A stretch of 64,000 bases of DNA from Parendozoicomonas haliclonae. GTDB taxonomy: Bacteria > Pseudomonadota > Gammaproteobacteria > Pseudomonadales > Endozoicomonadaceae. A program made the translations under genes and the position numbers. Each line of letters opens with the position of its first letter. Within the stretch, counting starts at the first letter, position 1. The stretch is from positions 620,001 through 684,000 of the forward strand of contig NZ_FWPT01000001.1 in the NCBI RefSeq assembly GCF_900174585.1. Direction: 5' to 3'. The notes under the pieces are model-generated. The model did no database searches. It saw nothing but the letters and a program-made list of their open reading frames with translations, and was not told the DNA's origin. Shown here piece by piece: positions 19,114 to 26,561 of this stretch.

Positions 19114-19974
19114 ATGAGTTCAGTAGGTGGTGTTTCAGGGCCTGTCGCGACAGATTCTTCACTGCCAGTCAATCAGGGCTCCTCATCCAGTAATGTTGAG
19201 GGAATGCATAGTCAGTTCAGCAAAGTCAGCGTTGGTCCTGCCAGCGCTGACTTTTTTGAAGAAGCCTCCATCACCCTCTCTTCGTTACGGAAGTTTGAAT
19301 CCAAGGATTCCAAGAAAGATAAGGACATCAAGAAGGAACTTGAGCGCCTGAAAGAGACCGTGCCCGACTTACCGGGTATGGAAAAGATGGAGAAGTTCCT
19401 TCAGCAACTCCATAACGCCAAGAACAATGGTGAGTTAACTGAAGATCAAATCAAGGAGTTTATCGAGGAATACTCCGGCGATCCGACCCACCAATATCTG
19501 GCTATGGAAGCTTTGATCGAGCATCTTCAAACCCAGGGAGAAGATGATCAGGAACTCGCTGCCACGTTAAAAATTTATAACGATAATTTCTACGAACAGA
19601 ACAGAAAGGATATTCAATCCGGTATCAATGTCTCTGCGGCGGCGTCGGACTATGCAGAGCAATCTGGATTCAGTTCCGTTCAGGAGCTTCGAGATATCTG
19701 GCGTCAGGGGCTGGATGTTCCGGATTTTCAGCAACCTCTCGAAGCTTATCAGTTTGCCAAAGAGAAGTGCGGATATGATGAGATTGAGAAAGGTGTGAAA
19801 TGGTTGATGGAGGCTCTCTCTGTAGAGATGAGTGCTTTGACGCCATCAGTGGATCCTAATCATCTCAAGCATGTCCGTGGTCGTCTGGAAGTGATATATG
19901 GTTTGCAGACCATTATCGAGTTCAGCAAGGAAAATGAGAACGTAGCGGCCAAGTTGGTGAACGCGAATGCTTGA
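19114..19974 (+). CDS. sctW: T3SS gatekeeper SctW (YopN/InvE/MxiC family)
   Basis: Cytoplasmic plug that blocks effector export until host contact and sets the order of translocators before effectors. The 286-residue protein has a secretion-signal-like Ser/Gly-rich N-terminus (1-35) and a HrpJ/YopN-type helical body (EELSGDPT-like IEEYSGDPTHQYLAMEALIE at about 125-144, ending QTIIEFSKENEN). Like YopN it lacks the C-terminal TyeA domain, which is encoded by the next gene in the +1 frame with an 8-base overlap. Confidence 0.85.
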   Translation: MSSVGGVSGPVATDSSLPVNQGSSSSNVEGMHSQFSKVSVGPASADFFEEASITLSSLRKFESKDSKKDKDIKKELERLKETVPDLPGMEKMEKFLQQLHNAKNNGELTEDQIKEFIEEYSGDPTHQYLAMEALIEHLQTQGEDDQELAATLKIYNDNFYEQNRKDIQSGINVSAAASDYAEQSGFSSVQELRDIWRQGLDVPDFQQPLEAYQFAKEKCGYDEIEKGVKWLMEALSVEMSALTPSVDPNHLKHVRGRLEVIYGLQTIIEFSKENENVAAKLVNANA

Positions 19975-20293
19975 GGCTGAGATCAAAAAAGGGGTTTTGA
20001 TTGAGGAAGTTTTGCGCCTTCTGAACCAGCGTTGGATTTCTGCGTCTGATGTGGAAGGTATCCCCGATAAGATGGGCGTCCAGGATGACCTATCCATCAA
20101 AATATTTGTCCTGAACCAGGTTCTAGAAACATTCCGTAAGATTCCCGATCAGTACTTTAAGGAAGCAGAGCATCGGGAAAATATCCTCGAAGCCTCCCAG
20201 GAAGCGCTTGATGATCTGATCGAGCAGGAGGAGGAAGAGGAGTTTGAGGACGAAGATGACGATGATGATTTCGATATGGATTTTGATATCTAA
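19967..20293 (+). CDS. tyeA: TyeA-like gatekeeper subunit
   Basis: Small protein that binds the C-terminus of SctW to close the gate. The 108 residues follow TyeA: a first helix (IEEVLRLLNQRWISASDVEGI), a KIFVLNQVLETFRKIPDQYF helix pair and the typical HRENILEASQEALDDLIEQEEEE end. It is extended by an extra acidic tail (about 20 Asp/Glu residues) that Yersinia TyeA does not have to this extent. Its ATG lies inside the end of sctW in the +1 frame. Confidence 0.85.
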   Translation: MLEAEIKKGVLIEEVLRLLNQRWISASDVEGIPDKMGVQDDLSIKIFVLNQVLETFRKIPDQYFKEAEHRENILEASQEALDDLIEQEEEEEFEDEDDDDDFDMDFDI

Positions 20294-20307
20294 GCCGGGT
20301 GCATGAC

Positions 20308-20682
20308 ATGCGTGAGCGGATTGATGATGCGGTCAAAGACTTTAACCGAACTTTGGGGATTCAAGGTGTCGGCCTGCCGGAAAGCGGGATTATGGATTTT
20401 GCCTTTGAGAGCGGCAGCCGGTTTTTTATCAAGCTTCAGGAAAATGGCGTCCTACTTTACCTGTTACGTGAGATTCCCGACTTCAGTATCGATTCTTCCT
20501 CCCTGAAAGCCCTGACCCTTTGCCATCACCAACAGAGCCGGAAGTTCGACACTCAGTGTGCGTTGAAAGACGGTAATCAGCTGATTTTTATTGTTTCACT
20601 GTCATCTGATGCGATAACCGGACCGGATATTGAAGTTGTTCTTCAGCATTTGATGAAACTGCAGGATATGGTCGTCTCTTAA
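20308..20682 (+). CDS. Class I T3SS chaperone, SycN/CesT-like
   Basis: The 124-residue product (ATG 20308; a GTG nine bases upstream is an alternative) has the alpha-beta pattern of class I chaperones. It begins with a helix (RERIDDAVKDFNRTLGI), continues through strands with FAFESGSRFFIKL and GVLLYLLREIP, and closes with a long helix (EVVLQHLMKLQDMVV). In Yersinia the gene after tyeA is sycN, a chaperone of YopN, and the position here is the same. Function as the SctW chaperone is inferred. Confidence 0.7.
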   Translation: MRERIDDAVKDFNRTLGIQGVGLPESGIMDFAFESGSRFFIKLQENGVLLYLLREIPDFSIDSSSLKALTLCHHQQSRKFDTQCALKDGNQLIFIVSLSSDAITGPDIEVVLQHLMKLQDMVVS

Positions 20683-20820
20683 TTCATTTCAGTTATAAAA
20701 ATAAGTTTCAAATTTCGGATTATCAGTTTCAGGCTGGCAATCGGAATACTCGGGTTATCTAAGCTTAAAGTACCCTTTCCCTACAGCACTGTAGGATCAG
20801 CACCGCAAGAGGTATCCGTT

Positions 20821-21249
20821 ATGCCGGGCGCCGGAGTTAACAATATCGGTTCAGTTACCGAGAAAGCGCTAAAAAAGCAGGATCAGCACCAGTTTGACAA
20901 GATGCTGGATAAGCCCGATGACCGGGATGCTGATAACTTTAACAAGCAAATGGAGCAGGGCTTTAAAAACGAGAGCCAGACCAATCTCAATGGAGCCCCG
21001 GTTGAGCTAAAGCAGGCTCCGGACAATCTAGCTGATCGCATTCTCAACGGTTTTCAGGGCTTGAAGGACAATATCGATAATCGCCATCAGAAGATTGATA
21101 GCATGCTCAGCTCTGATGAAATCATGTCTATGAAGGATATGTTTAAAACCCAGAAAGCGATGACCAACCTGATGCTGACCGAGGACCTGATTGGTAAAGT
21201 CGTCGGTAAGGCTACCCAGACTGTAGAGACCCTCATGAAGCAGCAATAA
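20821..21249 (+). CDS. sctI: T3SS inner rod protein SctI
   Basis: Forms the short rod or adaptor connecting the export apparatus and needle. The 142-residue protein has a disordered N-terminus and a C-terminal helical pair, SSDEIMSMKDMFKTQKAMTN and LMLTEDLIGKVVGKATQTVETLMKQQ. It matches the YscI C-terminus (… E-L/D-LI-K … Q-VETL). It leads the sctI-sctJ-sctK-sctL run. The 138 bases before it are AT-richer and may hold a promoter. Confidence 0.85.
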   Translation: MPGAGVNNIGSVTEKALKKQDQHQFDKMLDKPDDRDADNFNKQMEQGFKNESQTNLNGAPVELKQAPDNLADRILNGFQGLKDNIDNRHQKIDSMLSSDEIMSMKDMFKTQKAMTNLMLTEDLIGKVVGKATQTVETLMKQQ

Positions 21250-21254
21250 CGGAC

Positions 21255-21284
21255 GATACCCTTGTGAGGGTTTCTATCGTCTGA
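21255..21284 (+). promoter_or_regulatory. Hairpin between sctI and sctJ
   Basis: GACGATA and TATCGTC are complementary arms around an inner CCCTTGTGAGGG mini-hairpin. No T-run follows, so this may be an mRNA processing or stability element rather than a terminator. Confidence 0.35.
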
Positions 21285-21310
21285 GCTGTCTGTTTTGCAG
21301 GGAATGCAGC

Positions 21311-22141
21311 GTGAAAAAATTACGAATCTTCTTTCTCGGGCTCTGCCTGCTGGTTCTGGCAGGTTGTGAAGTCCAACTCTATACCGGGCTTACCGAGAAG
21401 GAAGGTAATGATATGTTGTCCATCCTTTTGGACAACGATATCCCCGCCACCAAGACCATTGATAAAGACGGAATTGTTACCCTGACTGTTGGCAATGACG
21501 ATGTTTCCCGTGCTATTCGCCTGCTCAGGGGGCATGGTTACCCGAAAGACCGCTTCTCCTCAGTCAGTGATATTTTCCCCAAAGACAGTCTGATCTCGTC
21601 CCCCACAGAAGAGAAGGCGCGCTACACCTACTCCATGTCTCAGGAGCTTTCGGCGACATTGTCGATGATCGATGGTGTTCTCACGGCGCGGGTTCATGTC
21701 GTTTTGCCTCAGGATAGCGGCTCCAGTGAGGAAAACTTCCCATCGTCAGCATCAGTCTTTATCAAGTACACGCCGGAGCTTGAGCTGGCTGGGTTTGTGC
21801 CAAAGGTGAAAACCCTGGTGGCCAATAGTATTGAAGGTCTCTCCCTCGAAAAAATAACGGTATCTCTGTTTCCGTCCTCTCAGGTGGCTGCGGAACGCAT
21901 GCTCTTGCCTCAGGAGCTGGAGACTGTGATGTCGATTGATGTGACCCCTGAGTCATCCTCACGGCTGGTGCTGATGTTTGGTGCGTTGCTATTCCTCTTT
22001 GTGATTTCACTGGCTTCGGCTGGTGTGTTCTTCTGGCTATGGTGGCGTTCCCGGTCGAGAAAAGAGGATGATGAAGAGGGCATGCTGGATGATGATATCG
22101 AGGCTGAGATCGCCGAGGTTGATAATGTTGAGGCTGGATAA
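21311..22141 (+). CDS. sctJ: T3SS inner-membrane ring lipoprotein SctJ
   Basis: Forms the inner-membrane ring with SctD. The 276-residue protein starts at GTG 21311 with a lipoprotein signal peptide and lipobox LAGC (lipidated Cys19). The YscJ/FliF periplasmic domains follow (GLTEKEGNDMLSILLDNDIPA, MSQELSATLSMIDGVLTARVHVVLP), with a C-terminal transmembrane helix at about 219-241 and an acidic cytoplasmic tail. Its stop overlaps the sctK start by one base (TAATG). Confidence 0.95.
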   Translation: MKKLRIFFLGLCLLVLAGCEVQLYTGLTEKEGNDMLSILLDNDIPATKTIDKDGIVTLTVGNDDVSRAIRLLRGHGYPKDRFSSVSDIFPKDSLISSPTEEKARYTYSMSQELSATLSMIDGVLTARVHVVLPQDSGSSEENFPSSASVFIKYTPELELAGFVPKVKTLVANSIEGLSLEKITVSLFPSSQVAAERMLLPQELETVMSIDVTPESSSRLVLMFGALLFLFVISLASAGVFFWLWWRSRSRKEDDEEGMLDDDIEAEIAEVDNVEAG

Positions 22142-22794
22142 TGGATATTGGCCAGCTTGCTCCGGTTCTTGAATTTAATTTCCAGCCAGCGGGATATATT
22201 GATCCCAGCTGGTTGGCGAGCCTTCCCAATCAATCTGCTATTGAATTCCTGCAGTCCAGTGAATCCGGTTCATCCTGGGCGTCCCGACATATTCTTGAAG
22301 CCTATGGTCTAACGGGCCATTTGGATCTGGATTTTCAGAAACCGGAAAAGCATCTTGCTCTGGCCAGCCGTAAGCATCTGACCCCTATCGTTTTCCATGC
22401 CGGACTGGCGCTCAATGGCCCGCTGCTGAAAGGCATTATCAAAAGGCAGGAGCGCCAGGCTGTGGAATCCTGTCTCGGCAAAGAAAGCTATCACTATGCG
22501 ATTAAGAAAGGCCCGTTTATCGCAGGGGACTTGCCTCGCCATATCGATTCAGGCTTCAGGATTGACTGGAATAATCCCGATGAGTTGAAAAAGCATATTT
22601 TCCGAACCGGTGTCCGGCTTTTGGGTGGTGTTTATGGTCGTGAGCCTGATGCTTTTCAGAAGCGCCTGTTGTTTAAATTCCCCATGCCCAGTAAGGAATA
22701 TTTTTATGCGGGCAGTGCCGCTGGCTATTCGCCGGATGTTGTTCGGCTTGGAGGAATTATGCTCCGTAAACTGATGAAAGAGTTTATCCGATGA
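22141..22794 (+). CDS. sctK: T3SS sorting platform protein SctK
   Basis: Cytoplasmic adaptor linking SctD to the SctQ-SctL-SctN sorting platform. The 217-residue sequence is divergent, but its position between sctJ and sctL (one-base and four-base overlaps) is the SctK position, and the FNFQPAGYIDPSWLASLP start and HLTPIVFHAGLALNGPLLKGI core resemble YscK. SctK is one of the least conserved parts, so position carries much of the weight. Confidence 0.8.
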   Translation: MDIGQLAPVLEFNFQPAGYIDPSWLASLPNQSAIEFLQSSESGSSWASRHILEAYGLTGHLDLDFQKPEKHLALASRKHLTPIVFHAGLALNGPLLKGIIKRQERQAVESCLGKESYHYAIKKGPFIAGDLPRHIDSGFRIDWNNPDELKKHIFRTGVRLLGGVYGREPDAFQKRLLFKFPMPSKEYFYAGSAAGYSPDVVRLGGIMLRKLMKEFIR

Positions 22795-23579
22795 GCCTCA
22801 ATATTATTACGATTACCAAGCAGGATTTTCATTTGCAGCCCGGCCAGAAGGTTATCAAGGCTGCTGATTACTCTGTTATCGAAAAATCGACATCTTTAAT
22901 CGATAAGGCGCGAGAGCAGGCTGAGCAGATCATTGTTGAAGCTAAAGCCGCTTTTGAGCAGGAAAAGGAACGCGGTTATCAGGAAGGTTTGATGCAGAGC
23001 CGGATGGAGCAGTCTGAGCAGATGCTGAAGATGGTGGACCGCTCCATTAATTATTTAAGCGACGTCGAAGCTTCTCTGGCGGATATTCTGATGACGGCTG
23101 TGCGCAAGATTATTGAAGACTATGATGATCGGGCGCTGACGGTTGGTTTGATCAAGGCCGGTTTGCAACATGTCCGTAACGAACGACAGGTGTCTGTCCG
23201 GGTTCCTCCAGCCCATTTCTCTTATGTGAAAGAGAAGGTTGCTGAGATTCTCTCTGGCTATAAAGGCGTCGGTATTCTGATTCCGGTGTCAGACCCGCGC
23301 TTAAAAGCGGGAAGCTGTATTCTGGAGAGCAAGATCGGTGTTGTAGATGCCAGTATCGATATTCAGCTGCAAGCTTTGCAAAAGCGTTTTAGCCAGATGA
23401 CCGCGAATGCCACCGATGAGTTGCAGAATGAGATGCGTGAGTCCAGCCGGGAATGGGCTGATAATATTGAGTCTGATTCTGATGATGACGGCAGTGTTAC
23501 TGATTCACATCCGGTGCATCCTTCTGCTCAGGTGCAGAGCCACGACCACGATCAGAATAATCAGACCTGGTTTAGCTAA
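22791..23579 (+). CDS. sctL: T3SS stator protein SctL
   Basis: Peripheral stalk that regulates and recruits the SctN ATPase; homologous to FliH. The 262-residue protein has an N-terminal segment, a long coiled coil (about 35-95, AREQAEQIIVEAKAAFEQEKERGYQEG) and a C-terminal FliH/HrpE domain (VRKIIEDYDDRALTVGLIKAGL, VRVPPAHFSYV, GSCILESKIGVVDASIDIQL). A charged His/Asp-rich extension (about 220-262) is longer than usual. ATGA overlap with sctK. The ATPase gene that normally accompanies sctL is absent nearby. Confidence 0.9.
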   Translation: MSLNIITITKQDFHLQPGQKVIKAADYSVIEKSTSLIDKAREQAEQIIVEAKAAFEQEKERGYQEGLMQSRMEQSEQMLKMVDRSINYLSDVEASLADILMTAVRKIIEDYDDRALTVGLIKAGLQHVRNERQVSVRVPPAHFSYVKEKVAEILSGYKGVGILIPVSDPRLKAGSCILESKIGVVDASIDIQLQALQKRFSQMTANATDELQNEMRESSREWADNIESDSDDDGSVTDSHPVHPSAQVQSHDHDQNNQTWFS

Positions 23580-23604
23580 ATTGCTCTCAACTCCTGCATA
23601 TGAA

Positions 23605-25569
23605 TTACATCAGGTTCACGATGCGTGGAGTGATCAAGAATAAGCGAACATTCTTTTTCTGCTCATCGGTGTTATTTCTGAACGCAGCGCCAACAATCGG
23701 CATATCCCCGAGAACCGGCACTTTGGTTTGCCCTTTTGTGCTCTCTTCGTAGTAATACCCGCCAACCAGCAGACTTTCATTCTCATCAATAACGGCCTGA
23801 GTGCTGATGGAACTGTTCTTAACGACGGGAATATCATCAACTCCTGTTCCTGAAGCCTGACCGCCATCCTGAATATTCACACTTAGATGCAGCTTCCGGC
23901 CGGTGACTTCGTCAACAATACGCGGGGTGACTTTGAGAACGGATCCGTAGGTGACCGGAAACAGCTCTGCAGAATCCTGACCAGCGACCCGAACGTAGAA
24001 GGTCTGACTGTTATCGAGCACCGCTTCCATATTGTCCAGAGTGAGAACAGATGGGCGGGCAAGGATCTTGGCATTGCCGCTGTCGGAGAGCAGGTTGACT
24101 CGGGCCAGCAGCTTGCCGGAGGTGATATTGATAATGGTACTAAAGGTATTGGCTGGAACGGAGTCATCCGAGTTTTTAAATGGATTGAAACGAATAAAAT
24201 CGCCATCCTCTTTGCCCAGTCTCCAATTGACGCCGAGCTGTTCCAGAGAATTGGTATTGATATCAATAATGGAGACATTGATCTCAACCTGAGCCAGTGG
24301 CTTGTCCAGTGTATTGATCAGGCTCTCATACATGGGCATCTTGCTTTCAAGGTCATGAATGATGACCGCATTCAGCCGGCGATCCGCATTAATAAACACA
24401 CTGTCCGCCTGAATGTTTCTCTGTGGAGCTTGATTCTGCTGTCCGGGTTGCTGCCCCGCTGGGGTTGCAGGTTGCATGCCCGGAACGGAGCGCATGGAAT
24501 CAGCCGTTGCGGTGGACTGAGCTTGAATGCCGCCGCCCTGAACGATTTGCCGCAACGTGGTGGCAACGCCCGGGATGGTGACGTCCTGGTTGCGGAAGTT
24601 GAACTGGCGGTCATCGGCCCAGGCATAGCGCAGTGGGAATACCTTAACGGTCAGCTGGCTTTTTTGCCGTTCTCCGGATTTGCTGTCCAGCAGGCGGGCG
24701 GTTTCTGAAACCAATTCCATATAACGGGGTGGACCAGACAGGTAAATAATCCCTTCTTCCGGGCGGGCTCGCCAATAAAAGCGGCTGTCCCAGATACCAA
24801 TCTCCATCAGGGTTTTGCGGAACTGTTCCGTGCCCATAAATTGCAGATTGATGATCTGCTTCTCTATCTCATTACTGTTGTAGACATAGAGCGTGTTGCC
24901 ATCAAAGTACCAGATTAAAGCGTGCAGCTGGGCCAGCTTATCGAGAAACTCGACGGGAGGCAGTGGGCCGATCTTGCCGTTCACCACACCATCAAGATTG
25001 GGGCTGATGATCACGGGAATGCTGTAGTTGGCGGCAAAGTTCTTCAGAACATCGGCAGCAGGTTCACTGTTACCGAAGTAGGCGTAGGGTTTGGCTCCAA
25101 AATCCTGTCCGGCAGGTGACTGCGTTTGAGCGGCTGTTGTTTGTCCTCCAGACAGTGCGGTATCTGGCGCATTGTTTGTGGATGGACCGGCAGCAGTCGG
25201 AGCATCAGGAAGTAGAAGCTCTTCCGGGTAGTTGCCGTCTGGCAGATAGATAATCTGCCCTTCAGTAATACTTTCAGGATCAGGAATACCGTTGTGATGG
25301 GCAAGGAGTGCCGATGGGATTCCATACATTTCAGCAATCTGAGAGAGGGTTTCTCCCTGCTGAACAATATGTTTCTGACTATCAGGTTCAGAGGGATAAT
25401 CCGCTGTTTCACTCCACGGACTGTAAATGACAGTGCTGTTGGCGCCGGATGATAGCGGAATGAGCAATATCAACGCTGCAGTGCTGATTGCAAGGAAGTT
25501 CGCCAAAAAAGCAGGGAACCGGAGACAACTTGGTGTGATTGTTCGAGAATTCAAGAAGCGTGCGTCCAT
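23605..25569 (-). CDS. sctC: T3SS outer-membrane secretin SctC with N-terminal LysM domain
   Basis: Forms the outer-membrane ring. From ATG 25569 it has 654 residues (an upstream in-frame start would add 30 residues before the signal peptide). Order: signal peptide (about 18-45), a LysM motif (about 67-111: HIVQQGETLSQIAEMYGIPS, ITEGQIIYLPDG), a Pro/Ala/Thr linker, N0/N1 domains (about 161-330: YFGNSEPAADVLKNFAANYS, IIYLSGPPRYMELVSET), an N3-type domain and the C-terminal secretin barrel domain (VEINVSIIDINTNSLEQLGVNW, ending VRLFLITPRIVNLM). A peptidoglycan-binding LysM is not part of YscC, InvG or MxiD as I know them. The gene is convergent with sctL and divergent from sctX. Confidence 0.93.
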   Translation of the reverse strand: MDARFLNSRTITPSCLRFPAFLANFLAISTAALILLIPLSSGANSTVIYSPWSETADYPSEPDSQKHIVQQGETLSQIAEMYGIPSALLAHHNGIPDPESITEGQIIYLPDGNYPEELLLPDAPTAAGPSTNNAPDTALSGGQTTAAQTQSPAGQDFGAKPYAYFGNSEPAADVLKNFAANYSIPVIISPNLDGVVNGKIGPLPPVEFLDKLAQLHALIWYFDGNTLYVYNSNEIEKQIINLQFMGTEQFRKTLMEIGIWDSRFYWRARPEEGIIYLSGPPRYMELVSETARLLDSKSGERQKSQLTVKVFPLRYAWADDRQFNFRNQDVTIPGVATTLRQIVQGGGIQAQSTATADSMRSVPGMQPATPAGQQPGQQNQAPQRNIQADSVFINADRRLNAVIIHDLESKMPMYESLINTLDKPLAQVEINVSIIDINTNSLEQLGVNWRLGKEDGDFIRFNPFKNSDDSVPANTFSTIINITSGKLLARVNLLSDSGNAKILARPSVLTLDNMEAVLDNSQTFYVRVAGQDSAELFPVTYGSVLKVTPRIVDEVTGRKLHLSVNIQDGGQASGTGVDDIPVVKNSSISTQAVIDENESLLVGGYYYEESTKGQTKVPVLGDMPIVGAAFRNNTDEQKKNVRLFLITPRIVNLM

Positions 25570-25722
25570 GCCTGCATCCGGGCAAGAGCTGCCCTTTATG
25601 AAAAATCGTTGTTGATATACCAAGTTTATACAGCCATTTGGAATTCTGCATATCTGCATAAAAGCACATTTCAGGCTTCACTCATTATTGGGATACCAAT
25701 AAACAGTATTGAGAGCACAGGA

Positions 25723-26115
25723 ATGGCAGGTTCAATTGGCGATATAAATAGTGGGTTGGTCGGTGTCAGTCATACCAGTGGCAATGATTACCAGGCTATG
25801 CCTTCCAAATCAGCCATTCGCCCCAGCGTAAATACCCAAGCTGTGAATGATGTTCATATCAGCAAGGCGCTGGCTGCGGACGATTCCCAGAACAAACTTA
25901 TGCAGTTTATTCGTGGGGATCGCCTGAGTTCCTACACCCCGCAGGATAATCGTGATCTCCGTACCGGCATTATCAATCTGGCTGAACAGCAAGCACCAGA
26001 GGGGATTTCTGCAGAAGAGAAGCAGGATCTCGATAAAATGGTTGCTCTCCTGCGTCAGGATGCCGAGCTGGATATGATGGCCACCATGGCTCGCAATATT
26101 CTGATTCCCGCCTGA
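25723..26115 (+). CDS. sctX: T3SS export protein SctX (YscX-like)
   Basis: YscX with its chaperone YscY is needed for export of early substrates and contacts SctV in Yersinia-type systems. The 130-residue product (ATG 25723; the frame is open further upstream, but without a ribosome site) has a disordered N-terminus and two C-terminal helices ending MVALLRQDAELDMMATMARNIL, comparable with the LLKCQQDDDRLLQIILNLL type end of YscX. Position immediately before a YscY-like TPR gene and sctV supports the call. Confidence 0.75.
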   Translation: MAGSIGDINSGLVGVSHTSGNDYQAMPSKSAIRPSVNTQAVNDVHISKALAADDSQNKLMQFIRGDRLSSYTPQDNRDLRTGIINLAEQQAPEGISAEEKQDLDKMVALLRQDAELDMMATMARNILIPA

Positions 26116-26126
26116 TATCCGGAGGA

Positions 26127-26504
26127 ATGGATTTGTCTGACTCGCTGCCAGAATCGCGGGAGCCGCAACTAACCCCGGATGCTTCCGACAATCAAATCAC
26201 CGAATCCCACAAGGACTGGATGCTGACCCAGGCCTACACCCGTCTTCAGCAAAGACAGTACACCGATGCTCTGGTTCTGCTTCATGGCTTGAAGGTTTTG
26301 TTGCCTGAAGACCCTGAGGTATACCGCATGCTCAGCTATGCCTTGCTGATGGCGGACAAGCCTGAAGAGTGTCTGGTCATGGCCGATAGATATCTGCAGT
26401 GTCTCCCGCCCCATACGGATCATCAGGAAATTAACTGGATTCAGGGGCGAGCCAAGGTGCGTATGGAGAAGGCCCAGACCAGCGGGCCCGAAGATAATTC
26501 ATAG
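26127..26504 (+). CDS. sctY: TPR chaperone SctY (YscY-like)
   Basis: Predicted partner and chaperone of SctX. The 125 residues hold three TPR-like helix pairs (LTQAYTRLQQRQYTDALVLL, DPEVYRMLSYALLMADKPEE, INWIQGRAKVRMEKAQ). GGAGG ends only one base before ATG 26127, too close for normal initiation. The in-frame TTG at 26133 would be seven bases away and may be the true start. The sctX-sctY-sctV order is that of yscX-yscY-lcrD. Confidence 0.75.
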   Translation: MDLSDSLPESREPQLTPDASDNQITESHKDWMLTQAYTRLQQRQYTDALVLLHGLKVLLPEDPEVYRMLSYALLMADKPEECLVMADRYLQCLPPHTDHQEINWIQGRAKVRMEKAQTSGPEDNS

Positions 26505-26561
26505 ATAGCTGCCCGATTATCCAGGTCATGCAGCTTTCTGTCAGGGAGCTGCAGCAGGCGT

